Below are positions 63,513 through 64,000 of a stretch of DNA of 64,000 bases, in pieces. Every line of letters starts with the position of its first letter. Position 1 is the first letter of the stretch. The translations under genes and the position numbers were made by a program. The stretch is from an uncultured bacterium (lineage in GTDB: Bacteria; Bacillota; Negativicutes; Veillonellales; Veillonellaceae): NCBI GenBank assembly GCA_905214495.1, contig CAJMLW010000008.1, forward strand, positions 7,016-71,015. Direction: 5' to 3'. The notes below the pieces were generated by a model, which worked only from the letters and a program-made list of their open reading frames with translations, was not told the origin of the DNA and did not search any database.

Positions 63513-64000
63513 CTAAATTTGAGGTGCAACTTCTTCCATCAAGTACGCTTCGATTACGTCGCCTTCCTTGATGTCGCGGTAACCTTCCAAGGAGATACCG
63601 CATTCGAAAGATGTTTTAACTTCTTTCACTTCATCTTTGAAACGACGTAAGGAATCAACCTTACCTTCAAATACGACAATACCATCACGGATCAAACGTA
63701 CTTCGGAATCGTTCGTAATACGACCTTCCGTTACATAGGAACCAGCAACGATGGCCTTAGGTGTGGAGATAACTTGACGCACCTCTGCACGACCAACGAC
63801 AACCTCTTTGAATTGAGGTGCCAACATACCACGCATCGCAGACTCAACGTCATTGATAGCATCATAGATTACGCGGTACGTACGAAGGTCAACCTTTTCG
63901 TTTTCCGCAGCACGGCGAACATTTGCATCTGGACGTACATTAAATCCCATTACGATTGCATTAGATGCAGAAGCCAACATGATATCAGATTCATTAATAG
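63513..64000 (-). CDS. infB: Translation initiation factor IF-2 (C-terminal part)
   Basis: The frame is open to the window edge (…[12 protein letters not shown]), so only about 162 C-terminal residues are seen. [19 protein letters not shown] and [17 protein letters not shown], then [10 protein letters not shown] and a final [16 protein letters not shown] end, identify IF-2 domains III-IV (the last binds fMet-tRNA). It is the first visible gene of the infB-rbfA-nrnA-truB-ribF operon. The internal ATG near 63980 is not the start. Confidence 0.96.
   Translation of the reverse strand, partial: INESDIMLASASNAIVMGFNVRPDANVRRAAENEKVDLRTYRVIYDAINDVESAMRGMLAPQFKEVVVGRAEVRQVISTPKAIVAGSYVTEGRITNDSEVRLIRDGIVVFEGKVDSLRRFKDEVKEVKTSFECGISLEGYRDIKEGDVIEAYLMEEVAPQI

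Overview
This is a low-GC housekeeping segment from a bacterium that looks like a Negativicute (diderm Firmicute), most probably Veillonella or a close relative. The basis is gene content and order recalled from that group, not a database match: an IspH–ribosomal protein S1 fusion, the hpf–secA–prfB order of Firmicutes, a SAM-I riboswitch before metK, RemA, RqcH, YqeK and CvfB homologues, and a phosphoethanolamine-transferase-like enzyme that suggests a lipopolysaccharide outer membrane. Nearly all genes lie on the minus strand. Only rqcH, a sulfatase-fold transferase and an HD-GYP gene are on the plus strand. I see no phage, insertion sequence or CRISPR array.

Layout, left to right (minus-strand transcription runs right to left). 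1–4.3 kb: priA, def, fmt and a partial DUF116 gene. 4.3–8.6 kb: coaBC, a SulP transporter, then metK under its riboswitch. 8.6–10.7 kb: yicC, remA, gmk, rpoZ. 10.8–12.5 kb: rqcH (+). 12.6–14.1 kb: rsmD, coaD and a coiled-coil gene. 14.2–17.2 kb: der, plsY, gpsA. 17.3–23.8 kb: scpA, scpB, rluB, a YhiN-like flavoprotein, cmk, plsC, ispH-rpsA. 24.0–25.8 kb: the transferase (+). 25.9–26.8 kb: a DUF523 gene and five tRNAs (Asp, Phe, Gly, Cys, Leu) behind a near-consensus promoter. 26.9–48.8 kb: a very long unidirectional run from prfB through DUF2993, DUF5693, csaB, split transketolase, ftsEX, an M23 peptidase, ctpA, obg, yhbY, proBA, a tiny membrane-protein ORF, nadD, yqeK, an LCP-like gene, rsfS, cvfB, trkA and trkH to a metallo-hydrolase. 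48.9–52.5 kb: secA, hpf and a cold-shock gene, each with its own signals. 53–55.2 kb: a polar amino-acid ABC importer. 55.2–56.0 kb: a gene-poor interval holding an unidentified structured RNA. 56.0–56.6 kb: HD-GYP gene (+). 56.7–64 kb: infB, rbfA, nrnA, truB, ribF, a chorismate mutase–shikimate kinase fusion, recD2 and comF.

Themes: translation and ribosome biogenesis (infB, rbfA, truB, prfB, hpf, rsfS, yhbY, obg, der, rsmD, S1, def/fmt, rqcH), envelope and division (ftsEX–M23–CtpA, csaB–DUF5693, LCP-like, plsC/plsY/gpsA, secA), chromosome segregation and repair (scpAB, priA, recD2), and cofactor synthesis (coaBC, coaD, nadD, ribF, metK).

The most interesting items are: (1) a GC-rich structured RNA of about 225 nt at 55.4–55.6 kb, with its own promoter and terminator, between comF and hpf; (2) a prfB programmed +1 frameshift site whose in-frame stop is UAA rather than the usual UGA; (3) an unlisted 48-codon membrane-protein ORF that fits exactly between proA and nadD with overlapping start/stop codons at both ends; (4) a leader with mutually exclusive hairpins before the HD-GYP gene; and (5) a near-consensus secA promoter whose -35 box lies in the loop of a terminator hairpin. 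No wholly new multi-gene system was recognised.
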